Below, in pieces: positions 44,924-53,151 of a stretch of DNA of 64,000 nt. The stretch is from Snuella lapsa (GTDB taxonomy: Bacteria > Bacteroidota > Bacteroidia > Flavobacteriales > Flavobacteriaceae). A model generated the notes under the pieces. That model had not been told where the DNA came from, made no database searches, and saw only the letters and a program-made list of their open reading frames with translations. Location of the stretch: positions 82,078 through 146,077 of the forward strand of contig NZ_BAABCY010000035.1 of assembly GCF_039539345.1 (NCBI RefSeq), read 5' to 3'. The translations under genes were made by a program, and so were the position numbers. Positions within the stretch are counted from its first letter, which is position 1, and each line of letters begins with the position of its first letter.

Positions 44924-45552
44924 TGGAAGTAGCAGTTTTAGATATAAACGGAAAAGATACTGGTAGAAAGGCGAACCTTTCTCAAGAAGTATTTGCTATT
45001 GAGCCTAATAATCATGCGGTATATTTGGATGTTAAGCAATACTTAGCAAACCAAAGACAAGGAACTCACAAGTCTAAAGAGCGTGGTGAGATATCTGGAA
45101 GTACACGTAAGATTAAAAAACAAAAAGGTACTGGTACTGCAAGAGCAGGTAGTATTAAGTCTGGTGTATTTAAAGGAGGAGGTCGTATGTTTGGGCCAAG
45201 ACCAAGAAATTACAGCTTCAAACTTAATAAAAACCTTAAGCGTTTAGCACGTAAATCGGCATTAAGTATTAAAGCTAGCGAGAAGTCTATCGTTGTATTG
45301 GAAGACTTTACATTTGAGTCGCCAAAAACAAAAAACTTTACCGCAGTGCTAAAAGCCTTAAACCTAGAAGATAAAAAATCTTTGTTTGTGTTGGGAGGGT
45401 CAAATAATAATGTATATTTGTCATCGCGCAATTTAAAAGGTTCTGAAGTTGTAACTAACACAGAATTAAGCACTTATAAGATTTTAAATGCAAATCAAGT
45501 AGTGCTTTTAGAAGGTGCTTTAGAAGGAATTGAAACAAACTTAAGTAAATAA
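44923..45552 (+). CDS. rplD: Ribosomal protein L4
   Basis: L4 (209 residues) lines the exit tunnel. The tunnel loop is GEISGSTRKIKKQKGTGTARAG, followed by GGGRMFGPRPRNY. In other bacteria L4 also controls its own operon; whether it binds the hairpin ahead of rplC is not known. rplW follows after 7 bp. Confidence 0.97.
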   Translation: MEVAVLDINGKDTGRKANLSQEVFAIEPNNHAVYLDVKQYLANQRQGTHKSKERGEISGSTRKIKKQKGTGTARAGSIKSGVFKGGGRMFGPRPRNYSFKLNKNLKRLARKSALSIKASEKSIVVLEDFTFESPKTKNFTAVLKALNLEDKKSLFVLGGSNNNVYLSSRNLKGSEVVTNTELSTYKILNANQVVLLEGALEGIETNLSK

Positions 45553-45559
45553 GAAACAG

Positions 45560-45850
45560 ATGAGTATCTTAATTAAACCTATAATCACAGAAAAAGCGAC
45601 TACAGATAGCGAGTTAAGAAACTGCTATACGTTTTCGGTGAATACAAAGGCGAACAAGGTAGAAATTAAAAAAGCGGTTGAGGCTGCTTATGGTGTTTCT
45701 GTTGAAAAAGTTCGTACTATAAATGTCCGTCCAGATAGAAGAACCCGTTATACAAAAACAGGTATTCAACATGGTAAAACAAATGCTGTTAAAAAAGCAA
45801 TTGTACAACTGGCGGAAGGTGAAATGATTGATTTATACAGTAACATGTAA
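45560..45850 (+). CDS. rplW: Ribosomal protein L23
   Basis: L23 (96 residues) lies at the tunnel exit and is the docking site for SRP and trigger factor. It begins MSILIKPIITEKAT and contains the family segments YTFSVNTKANKVEIKKAVE and VRTINVRPDRR. A 10-bp gap precedes rplB. Confidence 0.96.
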   Translation: MSILIKPIITEKATTDSELRNCYTFSVNTKANKVEIKKAVEAAYGVSVEKVRTINVRPDRRTRYTKTGIQHGKTNAVKKAIVQLAEGEMIDLYSNM

Positions 45851-45860
45851 TTAGACAAGA

Positions 45861-46688
45861 ATGTCAGTAAGAAAATTAAAACCAATCACGCCAGGTCAGC
45901 GTTTTAGAGTAGTTAATGGATTTGACGCCATTACTACTGATAAGCCGGAAAAGAGCTTGCTCGTTCCGAATAAAAGATCTGGTGGTAGAAACAGTCAAGG
46001 AAAAATGACCATGCGCTATATAGGTGGAGGTCATAAAAGAAAGTATCGTATTATCGATTTTAAAAGAGACAAAGCAGGAATTCCTGCCGAAGTTAAGTCG
46101 ATTCAATACGATCCAAACAGGACAGCATTTATCGCGTTGTTAAACTATCAAGACGGTGAGAAAAGATACATTATCGCCCAAAATGGTTTGCAAGTAGGAC
46201 AAAATGTAGTGTCAGGATCAGAGGGTATTGCTCCAGAAATTGGAAATGCAATGCCATTAAGCCAAATTCCATTAGGAACGATTATTTCTTGTGTTGAGCT
46301 AAGACCAGGGCAAGGTGCTGTAATTGCACGAAGTGCTGGAGCTTTTGCTCAGTTAATGGCAAGAGACGGGAAGTTTGCTACAATTAAGTTACCATCTGGA
46401 GAAACACGATTAATTCTGGTTAATTGTATGGCTACTATCGGAGTTGTTTCTAACTCAGACCATCAGTTGTTAGTATCTGGTAAAGCAGGTAGAACAAGAT
46501 GGTTAGGTAGAAGACCTCGTACTAGACCTGTAGTTATGAACCCTGTTGATCACCCAATGGGTGGTGGTGAAGGACGTGCTTCTGGTGGACATCCAAGATC
46601 TAGAAACGGCGTTCCTGCTAAAGGATTTAGAACACGTTCTAAAAAGAATCCAACAAATAAATACATTGTAGAACGTAGAAAGAAATAA
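45861..46688 (+). CDS. rplB: Ribosomal protein L2
   Basis: L2 (275 residues) helps join the subunits and supports the peptidyl-transferase centre. The conserved NPVDHPMGGGEGRASGG carries the histidine of that region, and RYIGGGHKRKYRIID and LRPGQGAVIARSAG are the RNA-binding signatures. The basic tail ends in VERRKK. Confidence 0.98.
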   Translation: MSVRKLKPITPGQRFRVVNGFDAITTDKPEKSLLVPNKRSGGRNSQGKMTMRYIGGGHKRKYRIIDFKRDKAGIPAEVKSIQYDPNRTAFIALLNYQDGEKRYIIAQNGLQVGQNVVSGSEGIAPEIGNAMPLSQIPLGTIISCVELRPGQGAVIARSAGAFAQLMARDGKFATIKLPSGETRLILVNCMATIGVVSNSDHQLLVSGKAGRTRWLGRRPRTRPVVMNPVDHPMGGGEGRASGGHPRSRNGVPAKGFRTRSKKNPTNKYIVERRKK

Positions 46689-46691
46689 GAC

Positions 46692-46970
46692 ATGGCAAGA
46701 TCATTAAAAAAAGGACCTTACGTTCATTATAAATTAGAGAAAAAAGTAGCTGCTAATGTAGAAGCTGATAAAAAGACAGTAATTAAGACTTGGTCTAGAG
46801 CCAGTATGATTACTCCAGATTTTGTTGGACAAACAATTGCAGTGCATAATGGCCGTCAATTTGTGCCTGTTTACGTTACAGAAAATATGGTAGGTCATAA
46901 ATTAGGAGAATTTTCACCAACACGATCGTTTAGAGGTCATGCAGGTGCTAAAAACAAAGGTAAAAAGTAG
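46692..46970 (+). CDS. rpsS: Ribosomal protein S19
   Basis: S19 (92 residues) sits in the 30S head with S13. MARSLKKGPYV and TWSRASMITPDFVG are diagnostic, and the C-terminal GEFSPTRSFRGHAG is the conserved end. It lies 3 bp after rplB. Confidence 0.97.
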   Translation: MARSLKKGPYVHYKLEKKVAANVEADKKTVIKTWSRASMITPDFVGQTIAVHNGRQFVPVYVTENMVGHKLGEFSPTRSFRGHAGAKNKGKK

Positions 46971-46976
46971 TAAGCT

Positions 46977-47384
46977 ATGGGAAGTCGTAAAAAACAAATG
47001 GCAGACGCTATTAAGGAAAGAAAGAAGCATGTTGCTTTTGCTAAACTTAATAATTGTCCTACATCTCCAAGAAAAATGCGTTTAGTAGCCGATTTAGTAA
47101 GAGGTGAACGCGTAGAGAAAGCACTTAACATATTAAAATTCAGTCAAAAAGAAGCGTCTAACCGTTTAGAGAAATTGTTGTTGTCTGCAATCGCAAACTG
47201 GCAATCTAAAAACGAAGATGCTAATATTGAAGAGGCCGAATTATTTGTAAAGGAAATTAGAGTAGATGGCGGATCTATGTTAAAAAGATTACGTCCAGCT
47301 CCTCAAGGTCGTGCTCACAGAATAAGAAAGCGTTCTAACCACGTAACAATAGTAGTTGGAGCTAACAATAACACACAAAGCTAA
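46977..47384 (+). CDS. rplV: Ribosomal protein L22
   Basis: L22 (135 residues) reaches into the exit tunnel with an extended beta-hairpin, here DGGSMLKRLRPAPQGRAHRI, the region that determines macrolide resistance when altered. CPTSPRKMRLVADLVRG is the rRNA-binding helix. No insertion or deletion in the loop is apparent. Confidence 0.97.
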   Translation: MGSRKKQMADAIKERKKHVAFAKLNNCPTSPRKMRLVADLVRGERVEKALNILKFSQKEASNRLEKLLLSAIANWQSKNEDANIEEAELFVKEIRVDGGSMLKRLRPAPQGRAHRIRKRSNHVTIVVGANNNTQS

Positions 47385-47393
47385 GATAGAAGT

Positions 47394-48113
47394 ATGGGAC
47401 AAAAAACAAATCCAATCGGAAATCGCTTAGGTATTATCAGAGGATGGGAATCTAATTGGTATGGAGGCAATGATTATGGAGATAAGCTTGCTGAAGATGA
47501 CAAAATTAGAAAATACGTTCATGCACGTTTATCTAAAGCTAGTGTATCCAGAGTAATTATAGAGCGAACCTTAAAACTTGTAACCGTTACTATCACTACG
47601 GCGCGTCCAGGTATCATTATTGGTAAAGGCGGTCAAGAGGTAGACAAGTTAAAAGAAGAGCTTAAGAAAATTACTGGAAAAGAAGTTCAGATTAACATCT
47701 TTGAGATAAAGAGACCTGAACTAGATGCATTTTTAGTGGCATCAAGTATTGCACGTCAAATAGAAAACAGAATTTCTTACCGTCGTGCGATAAAAATGGC
47801 TATTGCTGCTACAATGCGTATGAATGCAGAAGGAATTAAGATCCAGATTAGTGGTCGTTTAAATGGTGCTGAAATGGCACGTTCAGAACACTACAAAGAA
47901 GGACGCATTCCTTTATCGACCTTTAGAGCCGATATTGATTATGCTTTAGTTGAAGCACATACTACTTATGGTAGATTAGGTGTTAAAGTATGGATCATGA
48001 AAGGTGAAGTATATGGTAAAAGAGAACTTTCTCCGCTTGTTGGATTGTCCAAAAAGCAAGGAAAAGGTGGAGCCGGAGGGCGTGGAAATTCAAAGCCTCG
48101 TCGTAGAAAGTAA
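47394..48113 (+). CDS. rpsC: Ribosomal protein S3
   Basis: S3 (239 residues) contributes to mRNA helicase activity at the entry site. The KH motif is TARPGIIIGKGGQEVDKL; SGRLNGAEMARSE and GKVWIMKGE-like VKVWIMKGEVYGKR follow in the C-terminal domain. A basic tail KPRRRK ends the protein. Confidence 0.97.
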   Translation: MGQKTNPIGNRLGIIRGWESNWYGGNDYGDKLAEDDKIRKYVHARLSKASVSRVIIERTLKLVTVTITTARPGIIIGKGGQEVDKLKEELKKITGKEVQINIFEIKRPELDAFLVASSIARQIENRISYRRAIKMAIAATMRMNAEGIKIQISGRLNGAEMARSEHYKEGRIPLSTFRADIDYALVEAHTTYGRLGVKVWIMKGEVYGKRELSPLVGLSKKQGKGGAGGRGNSKPRRRK

Positions 48114-48134
48114 TTTTTTATAAAGTAAAGAAAA

Positions 48135-48554
48135 ATGTTACAGCCTAAAAGAACAAAATTTCGTAAGCAACAAAAAGGACGTATGAAAGGTCTTTCCCAA
48201 AGAGGAAATCAACTTTCAAACGGAACTTTTGGTATAAAAGCATTAGACTCTCAATTTATTACATCACGCCAAATAGAGGCTGCACGTATTGCTGCTACAC
48301 GTTACATGAAAAGAGAAGGGCAACTTTGGATTAAAATATTTCCAGATAAGCCAATTACTAAGAAACCTCTTGAAGTACGTATGGGTAAAGGTAAAGGTGC
48401 CGTTGAATATTGGGTAGCAGTTGTAAAGCCAGGACGTGTGCTTTTTGAAGTAGGAGGAGTGCCAATTGAAATAGCAAAAGAAGCGTTACGCTTGGCAGCT
48501 CAAAAACTACCAGTTAAAACTAAGTTTATAATTGCTCGCGATTACGAAGCATAA
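48135..48554 (+). CDS. rplP: Ribosomal protein L16
   Basis: L16 (139 residues) positions the A-site tRNA. It starts MLQPKRTKFRKQQKGRMKG and contains RMGKGKGAVEYWVAVVKPGR, with the conserved arginine of KGxG. The frame ends 13 bp before the rpmC ATG. Confidence 0.97.
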   Translation: MLQPKRTKFRKQQKGRMKGLSQRGNQLSNGTFGIKALDSQFITSRQIEAARIAATRYMKREGQLWIKIFPDKPITKKPLEVRMGKGKGAVEYWVAVVKPGRVLFEVGGVPIEIAKEALRLAAQKLPVKTKFIIARDYEA

Positions 48555-48567
48555 TTTATTTGATATT

Positions 48568-48759
48568 ATGAAACAATCAGAAATTAAAGAATTATCAACC
48601 GCTGAGTTACAGGAAAAACTTGGTGAGACAAAAAAGAGCTATTCAGATTTAAAATTAGCTCATGCAATATCTCCTTTAGAAAACCCAATTCAATTACGTA
48701 CAATTAGACGTACTGTAGCAAGAATTGCGACAGAATTAACTAAAAGAGAATTACAATAA
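48568..48759 (+). CDS. rpmC: Ribosomal protein L29
   Basis: L29 (63 residues) is near the tunnel exit. I use the ATG at 48568 (MKQSEIKELSTAEL), which is the family start; a frame from 48532 would overlap rplP. IRRTVARIATEL is the conserved C-terminal helix. Confidence 0.95.
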   Translation: MKQSEIKELSTAELQEKLGETKKSYSDLKLAHAISPLENPIQLRTIRRTVARIATELTKRELQ

Positions 48760-48770
48760 TTCTGCGAAAG

Positions 48771-49028
48771 ATGGAAACAAGAAATTTAAGAAAAGAACGT
48801 ATAGGAGTTGTTACAAGTAACAAAATGCAAAAATCCATTGTGGTTGCAGAGGTTAAAAAAGTAAAACACCCTATGTATGGTAAGTTCGTGTTAAAAACAA
48901 AGAAATATGTTGCACACGACGAAACAAATGATTGTAATATTGGAGATACTGTAAGGATCATGGAAACAAGACCTTTAAGTAAATCTAAATGTTGGAGATT
49001 AGTTGAAATCATAGAAAGAGCTAAGTAA
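48771..49028 (+). CDS. rpsQ: Ribosomal protein S17
   Basis: S17 (85 residues) is a primary 16S rRNA-binding protein with an OB fold. RIGVVTSNKMQKSIVV and GDTVRIMETRPLSKSKCWRL are its signatures. rplN starts 2 bp after the stop. Confidence 0.96.
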   Translation: METRNLRKERIGVVTSNKMQKSIVVAEVKKVKHPMYGKFVLKTKKYVAHDETNDCNIGDTVRIMETRPLSKSKCWRLVEIIERAK

Positions 49029-49030
49029 TT

Positions 49031-49399
49031 ATGGTACAGCAAGAATCAAGATTAAAAGTAGCAGATAACACTGGAGCAAAAGAAGTATTAACAATACGTG
49101 TTCTAGGTGGTACTAAAAGAAGATATGCTTCTGTAGGAGACAAAATAGTTGTTTCTGTTAAAGATGCAACACCTAATGGAAACATTAAAAAAGGTGCCGT
49201 ATCGACAGCAGTTGTTGTACGTACTAAGAAAGAAGTAAGAAGACCAGACGGATCTTATATTAGATTTGATGATAACGCTTGTGTGCTTTTAAACCCTGCG
49301 GGAGAGATGAGAGGTACACGTGTGTTTGGTCCTGTTGCTAGAGAACTTCGTGATAAACAATTCATGAAAATTGTATCATTAGCACCTGAAGTGCTTTAA
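49031..49399 (+). CDS. rplN: Ribosomal protein L14
   Basis: L14 (122 residues) forms a subunit bridge and is the silencing factor RsfS binding surface. MVQQESRLKVADNTGAKEV at the start and GTRVFGPVARELRD near the end are diagnostic. Confidence 0.97.
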   Translation: MVQQESRLKVADNTGAKEVLTIRVLGGTKRRYASVGDKIVVSVKDATPNGNIKKGAVSTAVVVRTKKEVRRPDGSYIRFDDNACVLLNPAGEMRGTRVFGPVARELRDKQFMKIVSLAPEVL

Positions 49400-49411
49400 T
49401 GGATTATTAAG

Positions 49412-49723
49412 ATGACAAAGCTTAAAATAAAAACTGGAGATACTGTAAGAGTGATTGCTGGAGACCATAAAGGTGCCGAAGGCAAAGTTCAAAAGGTATT
49501 AATAGCAAAAAACAAAGCCATTGTAGAAGGGATCAACTTGGTTAAGAAACATACTAAACCAAGTGCACAGAACCCACAAGGTGGTATCGTAGAAAAAGAA
49601 GCTGCTATCCATATTTCTAACTTATCGTTGTTAACTTCGAAAGGAGAAACAACACGTGTTGGATATAGAATAGAAGGCGATAAGAAAGTAAGATTTTCAA
49701 AAAAATCTAATGAAGTAATATAG
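49412..49723 (+). CDS. rplX: Ribosomal protein L24
   Basis: L24 (103 residues) starts folding of the 50S subunit. The KOW motif is TGDTVRVIAGDHKGAEGKVQKV near the N-terminus, and VEGINLVKKHTKP follows. It is 2 bp ahead of rplE. Confidence 0.97.
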   Translation: MTKLKIKTGDTVRVIAGDHKGAEGKVQKVLIAKNKAIVEGINLVKKHTKPSAQNPQGGIVEKEAAIHISNLSLLTSKGETTRVGYRIEGDKKVRFSKKSNEVI

Positions 49724-49725
49724 TT

Positions 49726-50277
49726 ATGGCATATTCACCTAGACTTAAAGAAGAGTATAAAAGCAGAGTTATTGCAGCTCTTACAGAAGAATTTGGATAT
49801 AAGAATGTTATGCAAGTTCCAAAACTAGAAAAGATAGTAATATCTAAAGGTGTTGGAGCTGCAGTAGCAGATAAAAAGTTAATCGACTACGCAGTAGAAG
49901 AATTAACAACTATATCTGGACAGAAAGCTGTAGCTACAATTTCTAAAAAGGACGTTGCATCATTTAAATTGCGTAAAGGGATGCCAATTGGCGCTAAAGT
50001 AACCTTACGTGGAGAAAGAATGTATGAATTTTTAGATCGTTTAGTTACTTCTGCCTTACCTCGGGTAAGAGATTTTAACGGAATTAAGGCGACTGGATTC
50101 GATGGAAGAGGTAATTACAACCTTGGAATTACAGAACAAATTATTTTTCCAGAGATAAATATTGATAAAGTTAATAAAATCTCAGGAATGGATATTACAT
50201 TTGTAACTTCTGCCGAGACAGATAAAGAAGCAAAATCATTATTAACTGAATTAGGGTTACCTTTTAAAAAGAACTAA
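49726..50277 (+). CDS. rplE: Ribosomal protein L5
   Basis: L5 (183 residues) binds 5S rRNA and contacts the P-site tRNA. PRVRDFNGIKATGFDGRGNYNLG and MPIGAKVTLRGERMYEF are the family signatures. rpsN follows after 3 bp. Confidence 0.97.
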   Translation: MAYSPRLKEEYKSRVIAALTEEFGYKNVMQVPKLEKIVISKGVGAAVADKKLIDYAVEELTTISGQKAVATISKKDVASFKLRKGMPIGAKVTLRGERMYEFLDRLVTSALPRVRDFNGIKATGFDGRGNYNLGITEQIIFPEINIDKVNKISGMDITFVTSAETDKEAKSLLTELGLPFKKN

Positions 50278-50280
50278 GAC

Positions 50281-50550
50281 ATGGCTAAAGAATCAATGAA
50301 AGCCCGCGAGGTAAAAAGAGCTAAAACAGTAGCAAAGTATGCAGAGAAACGTAAAGCTTTAAAAGAAGCTGGCGATTACGAAGCATTACAAAAGTTACCT
50401 AAAAATGCTTCCCCAATTCGCATGCATAATAGATGTAAATTAACAGGAAGACCAAAAGGCTATATGAGAACTTTTGGTATTTCACGTGTAACGTTTAGAG
50501 AAATGGCCAATCAAGGCCTTATCCCAGGCGTTAAAAAAGCAAGTTGGTAA
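50281..50550 (+). CDS. rpsN: Ribosomal protein S14, zinc-free type
   Basis: S14 (89 residues) is the long, zinc-independent form: in RMHNRCKLTGRPKGYMRTFG only one Cys remains of the zinc-binding set. MAKESMKAREVKRAKTV is the basic N-terminus. The spacer after it holds a hairpin. Confidence 0.95.
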   Translation: MAKESMKAREVKRAKTVAKYAEKRKALKEAGDYEALQKLPKNASPIRMHNRCKLTGRPKGYMRTFGISRVTFREMANQGLIPGVKKASW

Positions 50551-50562
50551 AATATTTTAATT

Positions 50563-50607
50563 GGTTATAGGTTCAAACGGAAATAGTTCTTTTTGAAAAC
50601 CATAACC
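50563..50607 (+). promoter_or_regulatory. Hairpin upstream of rpsH
   Basis: GGTTAT, a bulged A, and GGTT (50563-50573) pair with AACC and ATAACC (50598-50607); CAAA and TTTG add an inner stem. It precedes the S8 start by 15 nt. S8 is a translational repressor in E. coli; a similar role here is a guess. Confidence 0.35.
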
Positions 50608-50621
50608 GCAAATCAATAATT

Positions 50622-51020
50622 ATGTATACAGATCCTATAGCGGATTATCTTACAAGAATTAGAAACGCAGTGCGTGCTAACCACAGAGTGGTCGAGATAC
50701 CTGCATCTAATTTAAAAAAGGACATCACTAAAATATTATTCGAACAAGGATATATTTTAAGCTACAAGTTCGACGATTCTACTGTACAAGGTACTATTAA
50801 AATAGCACTTAAGTACAATAAAGAAACTAAAGAACCTGTAATTAAAAAGATTCAAAGAATAAGTAAACCAGGTTTACGTAAGTATGCTAGTTCTAAAGAA
50901 CTGCCTAGAATTCTTAATGGTCTTGGTATAGCCATCGTTTCAACTTCTCATGGAGTAATGACTGGTAAACAAGCCAAAAGAGATAATGTAGGTGGTGAAG
51001 TATTGTGTTACGTTTACTAA
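50622..51020 (+). CDS. rpsH: Ribosomal protein S8
   Basis: S8 (132 residues) binds 16S rRNA helix 21 and regulates the spc operon in E. coli. DPIADYLTRIRNAV at the start and STSHGVMTGKQAKRDNVGGEVLCYVY at the end are diagnostic. It is separated from rpsN by a 71-bp spacer, the longest in this part of the cluster. Confidence 0.97.
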   Translation: MYTDPIADYLTRIRNAVRANHRVVEIPASNLKKDITKILFEQGYILSYKFDDSTVQGTIKIALKYNKETKEPVIKKIQRISKPGLRKYASSKELPRILNGLGIAIVSTSHGVMTGKQAKRDNVGGEVLCYVY

Positions 51021-51032
51021 AAAGATAGAGAC

Positions 51033-51575
51033 ATGTCAAGAATAGGAAATAATCCAGTAGCAATCCCAGAAGGTGTTACAGTTGATATAAAAGACGGAGT
51101 CGTTACAGTAAAAGGTAAGCTAGGAGAATTATCTCAAAGTTACGATACTGTAGAGATTACAGTAGAAGATGCTAATGTTTTAGTAACACGTTCTTCAGAT
51201 TCTAAAGACCAAAAAGCAAAACATGGTTTGTACAGATCATTGTTGAATAACATGATTGTAGGTGTATCTAATGGGTGGACTAAAGAGTTAGAGTTGATAG
51301 GTGTAGGTTATAGAGCATCTAATCAAGGACAAAAATTAGATTTAGCATTAGGATTCTCACATAATATCGTTTTAGAAATAGCTCCAGAAGTTAAGGTTGA
51401 AACTATATCTGAAAAAGGGAAGAATCCAATTGTTAAATTGACTTCTCATGATAAACAATTAGTTGGTCAAGTAGCAGCGAAGATTCGTGGTTTTAGAAAG
51501 CCTGAACCTTACAAAGGAAAAGGAATCAAGTTTGTTGGTGAAGAAATAAGAAGAAAAGCAGGTAAATCAGCTTAA
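51033..51575 (+). CDS. rplF: Ribosomal protein L6
   Basis: L6 (180 residues) lies near the factor-binding site. SRIGNNPVAIPEGV begins it, VGYRASNQGQKLDLALGFSH is in the first half, and GFRKPEPYKGKGIKFVGE is the C-terminal signature. Confidence 0.97.
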   Translation: MSRIGNNPVAIPEGVTVDIKDGVVTVKGKLGELSQSYDTVEITVEDANVLVTRSSDSKDQKAKHGLYRSLLNNMIVGVSNGWTKELELIGVGYRASNQGQKLDLALGFSHNIVLEIAPEVKVETISEKGKNPIVKLTSHDKQLVGQVAAKIRGFRKPEPYKGKGIKFVGEEIRRKAGKSA

Positions 51576-51585
51576 TAATTAAGTT

Positions 51586-51942
51586 ATGGCATTGACAAAG
51601 AACGAAAGAAGACTAAGAATAAAAAACAGAATCCGTAAGGTTGTTTCTGGTACAGAGGCAAGACCAAGATTAGCTGTTTATAGAAGTAATAAAGAAATTT
51701 ATGCTCAATTGGTAGATGACGTAACTGGTAAAACAATCAGTGCTGCATCTTCTAGAGATAAAGATATTAGTTCTGCGAAAGCAACTAAAGTTGAAGTGGC
51801 TAAATTAGTAGGTAAAGCACTTGCTGAAAAAGCTTTAAAGGCTGGTGTAGAAACTGTCTCTTTTGATAGAGGTGGTTATTTATACCATGGAAGAGTAAAA
51901 TCATTAGCTGAAGGAGCTAGAGAAGCAGGACTTAAATTCTAA
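51586..51942 (+). CDS. rplR: Ribosomal protein L18
   Basis: L18 (118 residues) binds 5S rRNA with L5. The conserved RLRIKNRIRKVVSGTEARPRLAVYRSN and the end FDRGGYLYHGRVKSLAEGAREAGL are clear. rpsE follows after 6 bp. Confidence 0.97.
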   Translation: MALTKNERRLRIKNRIRKVVSGTEARPRLAVYRSNKEIYAQLVDDVTGKTISAASSRDKDISSAKATKVEVAKLVGKALAEKALKAGVETVSFDRGGYLYHGRVKSLAEGAREAGLKF

Positions 51943-51948
51943 GAAATT

Positions 51949-52473
51949 ATGTATCGTAAATACAAAAGCGCAGAGTTAGTAAAACCAGGTGGATTAGATT
52001 TAAAAGATCGTCTAGTTGGTGTACAAAGAGTAACAAAAGTGACCAAAGGTGGTAGAGCATTCGGTTTTTCAGCAATTGTTGTAGTTGGTGACGAAGCTGG
52101 TGTTGTAGGACAAGGTTTAGGGAAGTCTAAAGATGTAGCAAGTGCTATTGCAAAAGCTGTAGAAGACGCTAAGAAAAACCTTGTTAGAATTCCTATTATA
52201 AAAGGAACTTTGCCACACGAGCAAAAAGGTAAATTTGGTGGAGCAAGAGTAAACATTATTCCAGCTGCTCCAGGTACCGGTGTTATTGCTGGAGGTGCAG
52301 TTAGAACAGTTCTTGAAGCCGTTGGAGTACATGATGTACTATCAAAATCTCAAGGATCATCTAACCCTCATAATGTAGTAAAAGCAACATTCGACGCTTT
52401 GTTACAATTAAGAGATGCCAATGCAATAGCTCGAGATAGAGGTATTACACTTGAAAAAGTTTTTAACGCTTAA
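51949..52473 (+). CDS. rpsE: Ribosomal protein S5
   Basis: S5 (174 residues) affects decoding fidelity and mRNA entry. RLVGVQRVTKVTKGGRAFGFSA is the N-terminal double-stranded RNA-binding domain and GTGVIAGGAVRTVLEAVGVHDVL the C-terminal part. Confidence 0.97.
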   Translation: MYRKYKSAELVKPGGLDLKDRLVGVQRVTKVTKGGRAFGFSAIVVVGDEAGVVGQGLGKSKDVASAIAKAVEDAKKNLVRIPIIKGTLPHEQKGKFGGARVNIIPAAPGTGVIAGGAVRTVLEAVGVHDVLSKSQGSSNPHNVVKATFDALLQLRDANAIARDRGITLEKVFNA

Positions 52474-52487
52474 TAATAACATCAAAG

Positions 52488-52667
52488 ATGGCAAAGATTA
52501 AAGTAACAAAAGTTAAAAGCGCTATCAATCGTACGCAAAGACAAAAAAGAACGTTAGAAGCTTTAGGTCTTAAAAAGATTGGTCAAGTTAAAGAGCATGA
52601 AGCTACACCAAATATTCTTGGTATGGTTGCTAAAGTTTCACATTTAGTTTCTGTTGAAGAAGCTTAA
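52488..52667 (+). CDS. rpmD: Ribosomal protein L30
   Basis: This 59-residue protein is L30, read as MAKIKVTKVKSAIN, RTQRQKRTLEALGL and VSHLVSVEEA. It lies between rpsE and rplO as expected and uses the ATG 14 bp after the rpsE stop. Confidence 0.95.
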   Translation: MAKIKVTKVKSAINRTQRQKRTLEALGLKKIGQVKEHEATPNILGMVAKVSHLVSVEEA

Positions 52668-52683
52668 AAATATAAACTGAAAA

Positions 52684-53136
52684 ATGGATTTAAGTAATTT
52701 AAAACCTGCAGAAGGTTCAGTAAAAAGCCAAGGGAAAAGGATAGGTAGAGGACAAGGTTCTGGTAAAGGTGGTACTGCTACTCGTGGTCACAAAGGAGCT
52801 AAATCACGTTCTGGCTATTCTAAGAAAATTGGATTTGAAGGAGGACAAATGCCTATTCAAAGACGTGTTCCCAAATTTGGTTTTACAAATATTAACCGTG
52901 TAGAATACCAAGGTATTAACTTGGATACTTTACAACAACTGGTTGATGATAAGAAAATAGGTGATACCGTAGATTTTGAAACACTATTTACTAATAATTT
53001 AGTTGGAAAAAATGATCTGGTTAAAATATTAGGTAGAGGAGAGTTAAAAGCAAAATTAAAAGTATCTGCACATAAGTTTTCAGCTTCAGCAAAAGCTGCT
53101 ATTGAAGCTGCTGGAGGTGAAGCAGTAACGTTATAA
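52684..53136 (+). CDS. rplO: Ribosomal protein L15
   Basis: L15 (150 residues) is a late 50S protein. The glycine-rich start RIGRGQGSGKGGTATRGHKGAKSRSGY and FEGGQMPIQRRVPKFGF are its signatures. The frame begins 16 bp after rpmD and ends 15 bp before secY. Confidence 0.97.
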   Translation: MDLSNLKPAEGSVKSQGKRIGRGQGSGKGGTATRGHKGAKSRSGYSKKIGFEGGQMPIQRRVPKFGFTNINRVEYQGINLDTLQQLVDDKKIGDTVDFETLFTNNLVGKNDLVKILGRGELKAKLKVSAHKFSASAKAAIEAAGGEAVTL

Positions 53137-53151
53137 GACCTTATTAAACGT

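Noticed and set aside
48532..48567. Longer rpmC start overlapping rplP
   Set aside because: The ATG at 48568 gives the normal L29 N-terminus; the extra residues are not family-like.
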